A stretch of DNA of 64,000 nucleotides from Chitinophaga barathri (GTDB lineage Bacteria > Bacteroidota > Bacteroidia > Chitinophagales > Chitinophagaceae): contig NZ_RMBX01000004.1 of the NCBI RefSeq assembly GCF_003807585.1, positions 353,972-417,971 of the forward strand, written 5' to 3'. Both the position numbers and the translations under genes were made by a program. Position 1 is the first letter of the stretch. Every line of letters begins with the position of its first letter. Positions 8,174 through 15,681 of this stretch are shown here, piece by piece. The notes beneath the pieces were generated by a model. That model saw nothing but the letters and a program-made list of their open reading frames with translations. It was not told the DNA's origin and did no database searches.

Positions 8174-8902
8174 TTACCCCCTGTTCTTTTCCGCCACCAG
8201 GTAATGCATCCGGGCAATCACTTCGTGATCCAATACGTTGAAGCCGGCCGCGGTAAGCATCATTTTTACCTGTTCAATCCCCAGCCGCAGTTTTTGATAG
8301 CTGCTTACTTTCTGTATCCACTGCCCGTTTATTTTTTCCATCAGCACATCAAACACCCTTACAAATCCCGGGAAATATTCCAGGAAACAGGTGTGTATGC
8401 GCTCATCCTCCGCTTTTACGGGAATGAACCTTTCCTCCCCGTGCAGCTCCTGGGTGAGATCGCGGAAAGACAATACCAGCTTGCCTGAAGCCGGCAGCAT
8501 CCGTTGCCATTGCTCCAGCAGGGTACTTACCTGCTGCACGCTTTCAAGATGGGTGAGGGTATCGCCCATACAGGTGATCAGCTCCGCATCCATGGCGTAC
8601 TGCGCGCTGTTTGTGAGGTTTGCCAGGATGGTGCGTACAGGCATGCCCTTGGCGCGGGCGTTCAGCTCGGAAAGAAGGTGCTGGTTGAAGTCCACGGCAA
8701 ATACAGTGAACCCGAGATTGGCCAGGGAGATGGTCTGCAGGCCATGGCCCGCTCCAAGATCAACAGCCACGCGGTTGCCGGAGGGGGTAATGTGTTTGCG
8801 GGTGAAGTAGGCTTCCTGTTCCTGCTGCTTCGTCTCGAAATTCCCGGTCATCCAGGCATAGAAGGCAGCCAGGTGATTGTCATAATGGTCTTTGGCATTC
8901 AT
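8174..8902 (-). CDS. Class I SAM-dependent methyltransferase
   Basis: Soluble methyltransferase of 242 residues. SAM-binding motif I reads VAVDLGAGHGLQTISLANLGFTVFAVD (around residues 47-73, with the acidic end of beta 2), and motif II region ELITCMGDTLTHLESV follows. Target unknown. The gene begins three bases after the Nudix gene ends, so both form one transcript from the promoter at 9537-9544. Confidence 0.85.
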   Translation of the reverse strand: MNAKDHYDNHLAAFYAWMTGNFETKQQEQEAYFTRKHITPSGNRVAVDLGAGHGLQTISLANLGFTVFAVDFNQHLLSELNARAKGMPVRTILANLTNSAQYAMDAELITCMGDTLTHLESVQQVSTLLEQWQRMLPASGKLVLSFRDLTQELHGEERFIPVKAEDERIHTCFLEYFPGFVRVFDVLMEKINGQWIQKVSSYQKLRLGIEQVKMMLTAAGFNVLDHEVIARMHYLVAEKNRG

Positions 8903-8905
8903 AGG

Positions 8906-9532
8906 TTAGAGTTTATATCCTGCTTTTACTACCACATCAACGATGTTCTGGTAAGAGTATTGCATGTACTTGCCCAGGTTATCCGGGCGTATCCACTGGA
9001 TGTCCATAATATCTTCTTCGATCTGGGGGATGGTGAGTTCCGTGCCGGTAAAGTACATACGGTACCAGTAGCTGTGTTTCAGCACTTTTTTCTCTTTGAG
9101 GGGGTAATAATGGTAAGTTTCGGTGATGAGGTGGCCCAGCCGTACGTTCCGGAGGCCGGTTTCTTCCTGCACTTCGCGGAGGGCGCATTGTTCGAGGGTT
9201 TCCCCGTCATCCAGCTTGCCTTTGGGCATATCCCACTTACCCCGGCGGAACATCAGCAGCACCTCGCCGGTGGCATTGGTGATAAGGCCTCCCGCCGCGA
9301 CAAACTCCGTAAAGTGACTTTTCACCTGCGCCAGCACGGTTTCGGGGTTTGGGCTCCGGAGCACGGCCATGGGCAGTTCGCCTTTGTCCAGCAGGCGGAT
9401 GGTCTGGGCGGTCTCTTCGTCAGAAGGGGAAAAAAGGGTGGCGGCATTTACGAATTCGGGGGAGAGATGTTGTTGCAGACCGGCTATTACCAGCGGCTTT
9501 TCATTTATATATATATTAACGGGTGTTTCCAT
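8906..9532 (-). CDS. NUDIX hydrolase
   Basis: Hydrolase of nucleoside diphosphates linked to another group, 208 residues. The complete Nudix box GX5EX7REUXEEXGU is present as G(KLDDG)E(TLEQCAL)REVQEETGL at about residues 113-135 of the chosen protein. An N-terminal domain of about 80 residues precedes it. The longer frame starts at 9562, but a TATTTTTG box at 9537-9544 would start transcription after that codon, so METPVNIY at 9532 is preferred. Substrate not predictable; a housecleaning or sugar-nucleotide hydrolase is likely. Confidence 0.88.
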   Translation of the reverse strand: METPVNIYINEKPLVIAGLQQHLSPEFVNAATLFSPSDEETAQTIRLLDKGELPMAVLRSPNPETVLAQVKSHFTEFVAAGGLITNATGEVLLMFRRGKWDMPKGKLDDGETLEQCALREVQEETGLRNVRLGHLITETYHYYPLKEKKVLKHSYWYRMYFTGTELTIPQIEEDIMDIQWIRPDNLGKYMQYSYQNIVDVVVKAGYKL

Positions 9533-9536
9533 GCTG

Positions 9537-9544
9537 CAAAAATA
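9537..9544 (-). promoter_or_regulatory. -7 box of the Nudix-methyltransferase operon
   Basis: TATTTTTG on the minus strand ending four bases before the ATG at 9532; decides the start codon of the Nudix gene and predicts a leaderless mRNA. Confidence 0.6.
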
Positions 9545-9564
9545 ATCCTTTGCATTATTCATCG

Positions 9565-9572
9565 TACTTTTG
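9565..9572 (+). promoter_or_regulatory. -7 box of pyrE
   Basis: TACTTTTG on the plus strand, eight bases before the pyrE ATG. The two divergent core promoters share a 48-base intergenic space and must overlap upstream. Confidence 0.6.
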
Positions 9573-9580
9573 CCCCCGTT

Positions 9581-10216
9581 ATGAATAATGTCAGCGAAAA
9601 ACAGGTAGCTGAAAAGCTGCTCCAGATCCAGGCCGTGAAACTTAGCCCGGCTCAGCCCTTTACCTGGGCTTCAGGTTGGAAATCTCCGATCTATTGTGAT
9701 AACCGCACGGTGTTATCTTATCCGTACGTTCGTGATTTTATCAAATCCGAGCTGTGCAACCTGGTATTTGAAACATTCCCGGACGCGGCCGTTATTGCCG
9801 GCGTGGCTACGGCGGGCATCCCGCATGGTGCAATGGTGGCGGATCAGCTGAAGCTGCCCTTTATTTATGTACGCTCCAAGCCGAAGGAACATGGCATGGG
9901 CAACCGGATCGAAGGCGTATTGCAGCCCGGGCAGCCCGTGGTGGTAGTGGAAGACCTGATCTCCACCGGCAAAAGCAGCCTGGAAGCCGTGCAGGCTATC
10001 CGTGAGGCAGGCGGCGAGGTGATCGGTATGGTGTCTATCTTCAATTATGGGTTTGATATAGCCGTAAAAGCATTCGAAGCAGCAGGCGTACCGTTTAAAT
10101 CCCTGAGCAATTACAGCGCCCTGATAGAACTGGCGGTGGAAAAAGGCCAGGTATCCGCGGATGAGCAGGATACCCTGAACGCCTGGAGATCAGCTCCCGA
10201 TGTATGGGGGAAATAA
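9581..10216 (+). CDS. pyrE: Orotate phosphoribosyltransferase
   Basis: Pyrimidine synthesis enzyme of 211 residues joining orotate and PRPP to orotidine 5'-phosphate. The PRPP-binding motif VVVVEDLISTGKSSLEA (about residues 121-137), the catalytic-loop lysines in RSKPKEHGMGNRIEG, and FTWASGWKSPIYCDNR near the N-terminus fit the family. The frame is open far upstream, but the -7 box and the divergent Nudix promoter place the start at 9581. Confidence 0.96.
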   Translation: MNNVSEKQVAEKLLQIQAVKLSPAQPFTWASGWKSPIYCDNRTVLSYPYVRDFIKSELCNLVFETFPDAAVIAGVATAGIPHGAMVADQLKLPFIYVRSKPKEHGMGNRIEGVLQPGQPVVVVEDLISTGKSSLEAVQAIREAGGEVIGMVSIFNYGFDIAVKAFEAAGVPFKSLSNYSALIELAVEKGQVSADEQDTLNAWRSAPDVWGK

Positions 10217-10269
10217 ACGGGATATATTTACGTTTATTTGTATATTGTGAGTCTCTAAATAATCATGCT

Positions 10270-10644
10270 ATGCGTATCATTCAATTAATGCTGGTGTTCA
10301 TGTTGTGCGGTGCAGGAGCTGCCATGGCCCAGGCTAACAAGCAGACGCTCGTTACGGCAAAGATCAAGGTGCCGACGGTGCAGTGCAATATGTGCAAGGA
10401 TAAGATCCAGCGCTATTTCCTGAAAGAAGAAGGTGTAAAGAGTATGGTGGTGGACGTTAAAAAGAAAGAAGCTACTGTAAAATATTATACCGACCGTACG
10501 AATATCGAGAACATCAAGACCGGTATTGCCAATGCGGGTTATGATGCGGACGATGTGACGGCGAATGAAGATTCCTACAACGATCTGCCCAAGTGTTGCA
10601 AGAAACCGGAAGATGGCGGCGGGCCTGTGAAGAAAAAAGGATAA
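10270..10644 (+). CDS. Secreted heavy-metal-associated (HMA) domain protein
   Basis: Protein of 124 residues with a signal peptide (MRIIQLMLVFMLCGAGAAMAQ) and one HMA fold: beta strand TAKIKVPTVQCNMCKDKIQRYF with the metal-binding CNMC, then AGYDADDVTANEDSYNDLPKCC. The tail has a CC pair and a basic GGGPVKKKG end. Probably a periplasmic metal-binding or copper-chaperone-like protein. Start at 10270 because upstream codons overlap pyrE and lack a signal sequence. A terminator follows. Confidence 0.85.
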   Translation: MRIIQLMLVFMLCGAGAAMAQANKQTLVTAKIKVPTVQCNMCKDKIQRYFLKEEGVKSMVVDVKKKEATVKYYTDRTNIENIKTGIANAGYDADDVTANEDSYNDLPKCCKKPEDGGGPVKKKG

Positions 10645-10665
10645 AAAGAAAGATATTGATGTTGG

Positions 10666-10694
10666 CCGTCCCGGTATTCCGGGGCGGTTTTTTT
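10666..10694 (+). terminator. Terminator after HMA gene
   Basis: CCGTCCCGG (10666-10674) pairs with CCGGGGCGG (10679-10687) around a TATT loop, followed by seven T. It lies between convergent genes. Confidence 0.85.
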
Positions 10695-10698
10695 GTGC

Positions 10699-11508
10699 CT
10701 ATACTTCCCCGTCATCTTCTTCCTCTTCCTCAGCATATTCCCAATCGTCTGCTGTAGAAGCCCGCCATGCCTGGCCACCAAACGGTAAGCTAAACAGTTC
10801 ATTTATTGACGGGTCAAGCCGGGTTACTTCCTCAAAGCTTACCAGAATTATATCCTTTCCGTCGGGTTCCGGGGTGGTGTGGAAATGCCAGGCACCGTCC
10901 TCATCGTGGTAAACAGACAGTACGGGATCACCCTTTAATGCCTGTTTTGTGACAAAAACCGCCGTATTTCTTTCTTCATAAAATTTAAAATCCGTACTCC
11001 TGTCGAGCAAGGGTTGTTTGAATTTCCAGGCAGGATTAAACTCCGGATCCCATGGGAAATGGTGTTGTTTATCCGGCCAAACGAGCTGTAACAGGGGGAA
11101 ATCGAATGTCATATCATAAAACCAGCCTGCATATCCTACATAATCCTGGTAATATTCTTTGTCCACCTCAAGGAACCGTATCTCAAAACCCTCCAGGAAA
11201 CCGGTATAAGTTCTGTTCGCCGTCAGGGTTTCTCCTTTTTTGATAAGGTCGCAGGCATGGTTAAGAATGGATCCCATTACCGCAGGTTTTAAGCCGAAGC
11301 AGATCAGTTCCGGGTGCCCAAACTCCTTGTAAAGACCGATGGAATAAACAAAACCAGGCAGCGCATCTGTATTGATCTGTACCAGATGGCAGCCAAATTT
11401 TGAGATGTTATCGAGGATAGTTTGCCTGGCGTCCTGGCCGGAGGGGTCTTGAAGGTCTGACATCTTAATAGTTTGAGATGAATTACGCGGTTGTAAACTT
11501 GTCGTCAT
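10699..11508 (-). CDS. DUF4262 domain protein
   Basis: Cytoplasmic protein of 269 residues. DUF4262 is recognised by ISKFGCHLVQINTDALPGF and the following YSIGLYKEFGHPELICFGL, about residues 35-75. The C-terminus is extremely acidic (EYAEEEEEDDGEV). Function of the family is not established. A second in-frame Met at 11463 (MSDLQDPSG) is an equally good start and no promoter box decides between them. Confidence 0.8.
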   Translation of the reverse strand: MTTSLQPRNSSQTIKMSDLQDPSGQDARQTILDNISKFGCHLVQINTDALPGFVYSIGLYKEFGHPELICFGLKPAVMGSILNHACDLIKKGETLTANRTYTGFLEGFEIRFLEVDKEYYQDYVGYAGWFYDMTFDFPLLQLVWPDKQHHFPWDPEFNPAWKFKQPLLDRSTDFKFYEERNTAVFVTKQALKGDPVLSVYHDEDGAWHFHTTPEPDGKDIILVSFEEVTRLDPSINELFSLPFGGQAWRASTADDWEYAEEEEEDDGEV

Positions 11509-11552
11509 AAGGACAAAGAAGGGGGGATTTTACGCTTGCCTGAACGATCCGA

Positions 11553-12008
11553 TCAGAAAAAATCCAATTTCTGTTTCGTTTCGCAACGGATCGGGAAGGG
11601 AAGAAAAACGCCTTTTTTACCCACTTTGCAGTTTCCGGATGCCTTAATCGTCACTTCTTTATTCCCCAGGGCGCCGAGCACATTTTTAAAAACGTTGCCC
11701 ATTTCCACCTCCAGTTTCACCGGGAAATAAAAAGTGTCCCGCGCCGGGATATCGATCAGGGTATCCTGGAGGGAGTGGCCCACTTTTGTATCGTCCAGGA
11801 AAACGTCGAATTCCGCATCCTTCAGGCGGAGGGAAAAGTTGTTCGGGTTAAAATAAGCAAGCTCCATTTTAACGGTGCTTTTTGAAAAGCTCAGGCTCTC
11901 AAAATCGAAGCTGGCTACCCGGAGAAATTCCAGGTCCTTCATTTTATCGCAGGAGCTAAGACCTCCCCAAATGAGCACAATAACGAGACACCATTGAAAC
12001 CGTTTCAT
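11553..12008 (-). CDS. LEA type 2-like lipoprotein
   Basis: Lipoprotein of 151 residues: signal MKRFQWCLVIVLIWGGLSSC with lipobox LSSC and Cys20 as the lipid site. The rest is one LEA14/WHy-type beta sandwich, shown by FESLSFSKSTVKMELAYFNPNNF and LKDAEFDVFLDDTKVG. Such domains are found in desiccation-related and envelope proteins; role here unknown. Promoter box at 12032-12039. Confidence 0.8.
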   Translation of the reverse strand: MKRFQWCLVIVLIWGGLSSCDKMKDLEFLRVASFDFESLSFSKSTVKMELAYFNPNNFSLRLKDAEFDVFLDDTKVGHSLQDTLIDIPARDTFYFPVKLEVEMGNVFKNVLGALGNKEVTIKASGNCKVGKKGVFLPFPIRCETKQKLDFF

Positions 12009-12348
12009 GAACTGCTGATTAAGAATTTTATCAAACCTACGAAACTCCCTCTAAACAATACGTTAAAGATTCCTTTTTGGAAGGCTGGGAGCGGGCCTCC
12101 TACTTCACATTTTACTTCAAATAAAAACGAGTCAAAATCAATCATTTTTCTCACTAAGAACTTTAGTATTTTTGTTGACTTTTAGAATTCAGCTTAAAGT
12201 AGCGGTTTACTAAAGTAAATAGCATATTTAATATAATTCTATGAACTGCATTTCAATAAATTATGCCGTTACACCAAGAGCTTAACATTAAATTTCAAAC
12301 AACAGGTTTTGATCGTTTTTACACTCGCAAAAGTTCAAAAGTGACTAT
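12009..12348. other. AT-rich intergenic region between divergent genes
   Basis: 340 bases, clearly richer in A and T than its surroundings. It holds the LEA-gene promoter (12032-12058) on the minus strand and a TATTTTTG box on the plus strand at 12167-12174 that may serve the WbqC-like gene with a leader of about 170 bases. The leader contains a small TTTACTaaAGTAAA hairpin. No gene is seen. Confidence 0.5.
12032..12039 (-). promoter_or_regulatory. -7 box of the LEA-type lipoprotein gene
   Basis: TAGGTTTG on the minus strand, 23 bases before the ATG at 12008, with TTG on the minus strand at 12056-12058 (16-base spacing). Confidence 0.55.
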
Positions 12349-12981
12349 ATGACAGAAGTAGCCAATTCAAAAACATTACTAATTGAAAGTCAATATTTTC
12401 CATCAATTTATTTTTATAAAACTTTAATTGAAGGGCAAATATTACAAATAGAGAGATATGAGCACTACCAGAAGGTGAGTTTCAGGAACCGTTGTTACAT
12501 CGCCGGGCCAAACGGCGTCATACTTTTGAGCGTTCCCCTTTCGAAAGGAAAAAATCAGCGGACGGTGATGAAGGACGTCCGGATCAGTAATGAAGAAAAC
12601 TGGCAGGGTCTCCATTGGAAGACCCTCACTTCGGCTTACCGCCGGTCACCCTTTTTTGAATACTTCGAACCGGAGCTGGAAGGTTTGTACGAACGCCGGT
12701 TCGATTTTTTGCTGGACTGGAATATGGCCTGCCTGGAATGGGCGAACAAAGCTTTGGGGATCAGCCCGGAGATCAGGCTGACCGATTCCTTCCAGAAAAC
12801 CTACGACCCGGCGGCGGGTATCATCGATAAAAGGGATCATATGGTGCCTGGTCAGCTGCCGGCTGCGGGAGCCCCGGAATACACCCAGGTGTTCGGGGAA
12901 AGAACCGGCTTTTTCCCGAACCTTAGCATTCTCGATCTGTTATTCTGTGAAGGAAAAAGGGGACTGGAACTATTAAAATGA
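12349..12981 (+). CDS. WbqC family protein
   Basis: Protein of 210 residues. It matches the WbqC-like family by IESQYFPSIYFYKTLI at the N-terminus, followed by KVSFRNRCYIAGPNGVILLSVPL and WKTLTSAYRRSPFFEYFEPELE. Members occur in polysaccharide gene clusters and across Bacteroidota as stand-alone genes; the enzymatic role is not known. The first 120 bases are AT-rich with codons unlike the GC-rich remainder. Confidence 0.8.
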   Translation: MTEVANSKTLLIESQYFPSIYFYKTLIEGQILQIERYEHYQKVSFRNRCYIAGPNGVILLSVPLSKGKNQRTVMKDVRISNEENWQGLHWKTLTSAYRRSPFFEYFEPELEGLYERRFDFLLDWNMACLEWANKALGISPEIRLTDSFQKTYDPAAGIIDKRDHMVPGQLPAAGAPEYTQVFGERTGFFPNLSILDLLFCEGKRGLELLK

Positions 12982-13285
12982 TTCTGAAGCAATTGTAATA
13001 TTCCTGTCATGCTCTTATATATGAGGGATAAAGCTTCTGGATGATTGATATTTTAATTGAACATAAATGCATTCAATGAATTAAAAATCAGTGAATTAAT
13101 CTAGTTTTCCACCTTTCATAAAAAAGAGGGAAAATTTTTGGATTTCCATTGGAACAAAATAGTAGATTTGCATCCGATTTTGCTGGTCAAACGACTTACG
13201 TAGGTGTATAAACCAGAAGTTTCCAGCTCATTTATACTGTAGTTTAAGTTTTATTACTAACTCTAAAATTCATTCACAGCGTTAA
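12982..13285. other. Intergenic region and leader of arginine decarboxylase gene
   Basis: 304 AT-rich bases. It holds a promoter (13137-13170) and a leader of about 110 bases before the ATG at 13286. No gene or known riboswitch was recognised. Confidence 0.5.
13137..13170 (+). promoter_or_regulatory. Promoter of arginine decarboxylase gene
   Basis: TTTG at 13137-13140 and TAGATTTG at 13163-13170, spaced 22 bases, fit the Bacteroidota -33/-7 pattern. Confidence 0.6.
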
Positions 13286-14683
13286 ATGAACAACACCTAC
13301 ACGGACCTCGTTAACCAAACCTTCGAGTTCCCCCAGGAGGGTTTCGAAGTGAAGGAAAACAACCTGATATTTAACGGGTTGGATATCCGGGCCCTGATCG
13401 ATAAGTACGGGACGCCTTTCAAACTGACCTATCTTCCCAAGATCGGGATGCAGGTGAACAGGGCGAAAAAGATGTTCCATGATGCGATCAAAAAGAACCG
13501 GTACGATGGCAATTATTATTATTGTTATTGCACCAAAAGTTCTCACTTCTCCTTTATAATGGAGGAGACCCTGAAGCACGATGTGCATATCGAAACCTCC
13601 TTTGCCTACGATATTGACATTATCAATAAACTGTACGAGAGGAAAAAGATTTCGAAAGACACGTTCATCATCTGCAACGGTTATAAGACCAAAACTTATA
13701 CCCGGAGCATAGCCAAACTGGTGAATAGCGGTTTTACCAACGTAATACCCGTGCTGGACAATAAAGAAGAGCTGGAGGACTATTCCAAGTTCGTTCGCGG
13801 CAAGGAACCCCTGAAACTCGGGATCCGGATCGCGGCGGAAGAGGAGCCGACATTCGACTTTTATACCTCCCGTTTGGGCGTAGCCCCCCGCGACATCCTC
13901 GAGTTTTACGTGGACAAGCTGAAGGGCAATCCGAAGTTTGAGCTGAAAATGCTCCACTTCTTTATGAACAAGGGGATTAAGGATGATATATTTTACTGGA
14001 GCCAGTTCAACAAAGTGTTGAACCTCTATTGCCAGCTGAAGAAGATTGCTCCCGAACTGGAGAGCATCAACCTCGGCGGCGGCTTCCCGATCAAACACTC
14101 CCTCGGGTTCGACTACGATTACGCTTATATCGTAAACGAGATCGTGGCCAACATCAAGAGCGTTTGTAAAAAGAACAAAGTGCCCGTTCCGGACATTTAC
14201 ACGGAATTCGGGTCGTTCACAGTGGGAGAGAGCGGCGCGGTGATCTACAGCGTACTGGGTGAAAAACAGCAGAATGACCGTGAGGCCTGGTATATGATAG
14301 ACAGTTCTTTCATTACCACGCTGCCGGATACCTGGGGCATAGGGGAGAAATTCCTGATGCTGCCTATCAACAAATGGGACCAGGAATACCAGGAGGTGCA
14401 TCTTGGAGGGCTTACCTGCGACGGGTACGACTTCTACACCTCGGAAGAGCACATCAACGCCGTGTTCCTTCCGAAGCTGACCAACGGAGAGCCGCTGTAT
14501 ATCGGTTTCTTCCACACCGGCGCCTACCAGGATCAGCTGAGCGGGTACGGGGGCATCAAGCACTGCCTGATCCCTTCCCCCAAACACGTGATCGTGGGGT
14601 ACGACAAAAACGGACAATTAAAAGATTGGTTATATGCCAAAGAGCAAACCGCTCAAAGCATGTTGAAAATTTTGGGTTATTAA
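13286..14683 (+). CDS. speA: Arginine decarboxylase (alanine-racemase-fold, type III PLP)
   Basis: Cytoplasmic PLP enzyme of 465 residues converting arginine to agmatine for polyamine synthesis. The N-terminal barrel has the PLP-lysine segment YYCYCTKSSHFSF (Lys about 84), the phosphate-binding LGGGFPIKHSLGFDY and the C-terminal beta domain with GEPLYIGFFHTGAYQDQLSGYGG. This is the shorter Bacteroidota form, related to the SpeA/LysA group and lacking the long insertion of the proteobacterial enzyme. A diaminopimelate or ornithine decarboxylase activity is less likely but not excluded. A terminator follows. Confidence 0.85.
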   Translation: MNNTYTDLVNQTFEFPQEGFEVKENNLIFNGLDIRALIDKYGTPFKLTYLPKIGMQVNRAKKMFHDAIKKNRYDGNYYYCYCTKSSHFSFIMEETLKHDVHIETSFAYDIDIINKLYERKKISKDTFIICNGYKTKTYTRSIAKLVNSGFTNVIPVLDNKEELEDYSKFVRGKEPLKLGIRIAAEEEPTFDFYTSRLGVAPRDILEFYVDKLKGNPKFELKMLHFFMNKGIKDDIFYWSQFNKVLNLYCQLKKIAPELESINLGGGFPIKHSLGFDYDYAYIVNEIVANIKSVCKKNKVPVPDIYTEFGSFTVGESGAVIYSVLGEKQQNDREAWYMIDSSFITTLPDTWGIGEKFLMLPINKWDQEYQEVHLGGLTCDGYDFYTSEEHINAVFLPKLTNGEPLYIGFFHTGAYQDQLSGYGGIKHCLIPSPKHVIVGYDKNGQLKDWLYAKEQTAQSMLKILGY

Positions 14684-14708
14684 AAAAATGGGTTAGTAAT
14701 CCACTTAA

Positions 14709-14742
14709 AAACCCTCCGGTTCTCCGGAGGGTTTCTTTTTTT
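14709..14742 (+). terminator. Terminator after arginine decarboxylase gene
   Basis: AAACCCTCCGG (14709-14719) pairs perfectly with CCGGAGGGTTT (14724-14734), loop TTCT, followed by a T-rich tract. Confidence 0.92.
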
Positions 14743-14943
14743 ATAGCGGTTATAACCCGGTGCAACCGTTCGTACCAAAACGGCCGGTATTCCCAAAGGG
14801 GTTCAGTAATTTAAGTAAGGATAACCCGACGACTACGTTCTCTTTCCGCCCCTTTCGTTTTACGGAACCTGACTATCACATAATTGAATAGGCTCTCCAC
14901 CCGGAGAGCCTACAATTTCATAGGATAGATCGATCCAACATTC

Positions 14944-15072
14944 ATAGCAAGGGAATAAACGGAATACGAGGTATAAGGCAAAAGGGACAATTCACGGTAC
15001 AAGGTAAATGGAACAAATCATGGCATAAGGAAAAAGGAAATCTCAAGGTATCGGGCAATAGGTTACGATTAA
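14944..15072 (+). repeat. Degenerate tandem repeat, about 26-bp period, five units
   Basis: Units begin at about 14944, 14970, 14996, 15022 and 15047. The clear ones read GGTATAAGGCAAAAGGGA, GGTACAAGGTAAATGGAA, GGCATAAGGAAAAAGGAA and GGTATCGGGCAATAGG before a more variable tail. It ends about 35 bases before a possible promoter. Confidence 0.65.
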
Positions 15073-15214
15073 TTGCTTCATTCAAAATTAGTTCGCCGGA
15101 ATCCGATTGCAAATACCACTTAGTTGTATCTTTTAACAACTTTTTTACACAAAATGCGTTGCGCTACTTTTTATTCCATACCCGATAATATTAAATTAGG
15201 CTGATTTATCTATT

Positions 15215-15676
15215 ATGAAATACTTGCATCTCATCCCGTTCGTTTTATTAATTATATGTTCCCGCCCGGCGGCAGCACAGCATTCAGAGGAAGAATCTGT
15301 AAAAAGTGCCATCCGTCAGCTATTTGAAGGAATGAAACGTGGGGACAGCGCGATGGTAAAGGCTGTGTTCTATGAAAACCCTGTAATGCAGACCGCGCTT
15401 ACCACCAAAGACGGTACCCTGAAACTGGTCACCGCTTCCCTTGAAAAATTTCTAACAGCAGTAGGTACGCCTCACACGGACGTGTGGGATGAGCGGATTA
15501 CGTTTAGCAAGGTTTTAGTGGACGGCCCGCTCGCAAGTGTCTGGACGCCATACTCGTTTTACCTCAACGACAAGTTCTCCCATTGCGGGGTCAATTCCTT
15601 TCAATTATTCAAAAGCCCGGAAGGATGGAAGATCATTTACCTGGTGGATACGCGAAGAAAAGATAACTGCCTGTAA
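15215..15676 (+). CDS. Secreted NTF2-like (lumazine-binding-like) protein
   Basis: Protein of 153 residues with a signal peptide (cleaved near AAAQ, about residue 22) and one NTF2-like domain: helices in ESVKSAIRQLFEGMKRGDSAMVKAVF and beta strands ending in SFQLFKSPEGWKIIYLVDTRRKDNC. The Lumazine_bd_2 group of this fold is common in Bacteroidota; ligand unknown. It converges with the next gene, with five bases between stops. Confidence 0.8.
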   Translation: MKYLHLIPFVLLIICSRPAAAQHSEEESVKSAIRQLFEGMKRGDSAMVKAVFYENPVMQTALTTKDGTLKLVTASLEKFLTAVGTPHTDVWDERITFSKVLVDGPLASVWTPYSFYLNDKFSHCGVNSFQLFKSPEGWKIIYLVDTRRKDNCL

Positions 15677-15681
15677 AGGAT

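Larger units (their letters stand above)
14684..15214. other. Intergenic region with terminator, short hairpin and repeat array
   Basis: 531 bases. Besides the terminator at 14709-14742 it holds a second inverted repeat, GGCTCTCC/GGAGAGCC (14891-14898 and 14903-14910) without a T tract, then the 26-bp-period array (14944-15072). A weak promoter (TTG 15107-15109, TATCTTTT 15127-15134, 17-base spacing) precedes the NTF2-like gene. No gene is supported. Confidence 0.5.

Noticed and set aside
8504..9580. Upstream extension of the pyrE frame over 1 kb
   Set aside because: It runs opposite the methyltransferase and Nudix genes; the -7 box and family length fix the start at 9581.
13274..14617. 447-codon open frame antisense to arginine decarboxylase
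   Set aside because: Shadow frame; the plus-strand gene has clear catalytic motifs, promoter and terminator.
14942..15139. 65-codon frame over the 26-bp repeat array
   Set aside because: Its translation simply follows the repeats and shows no family resemblance.
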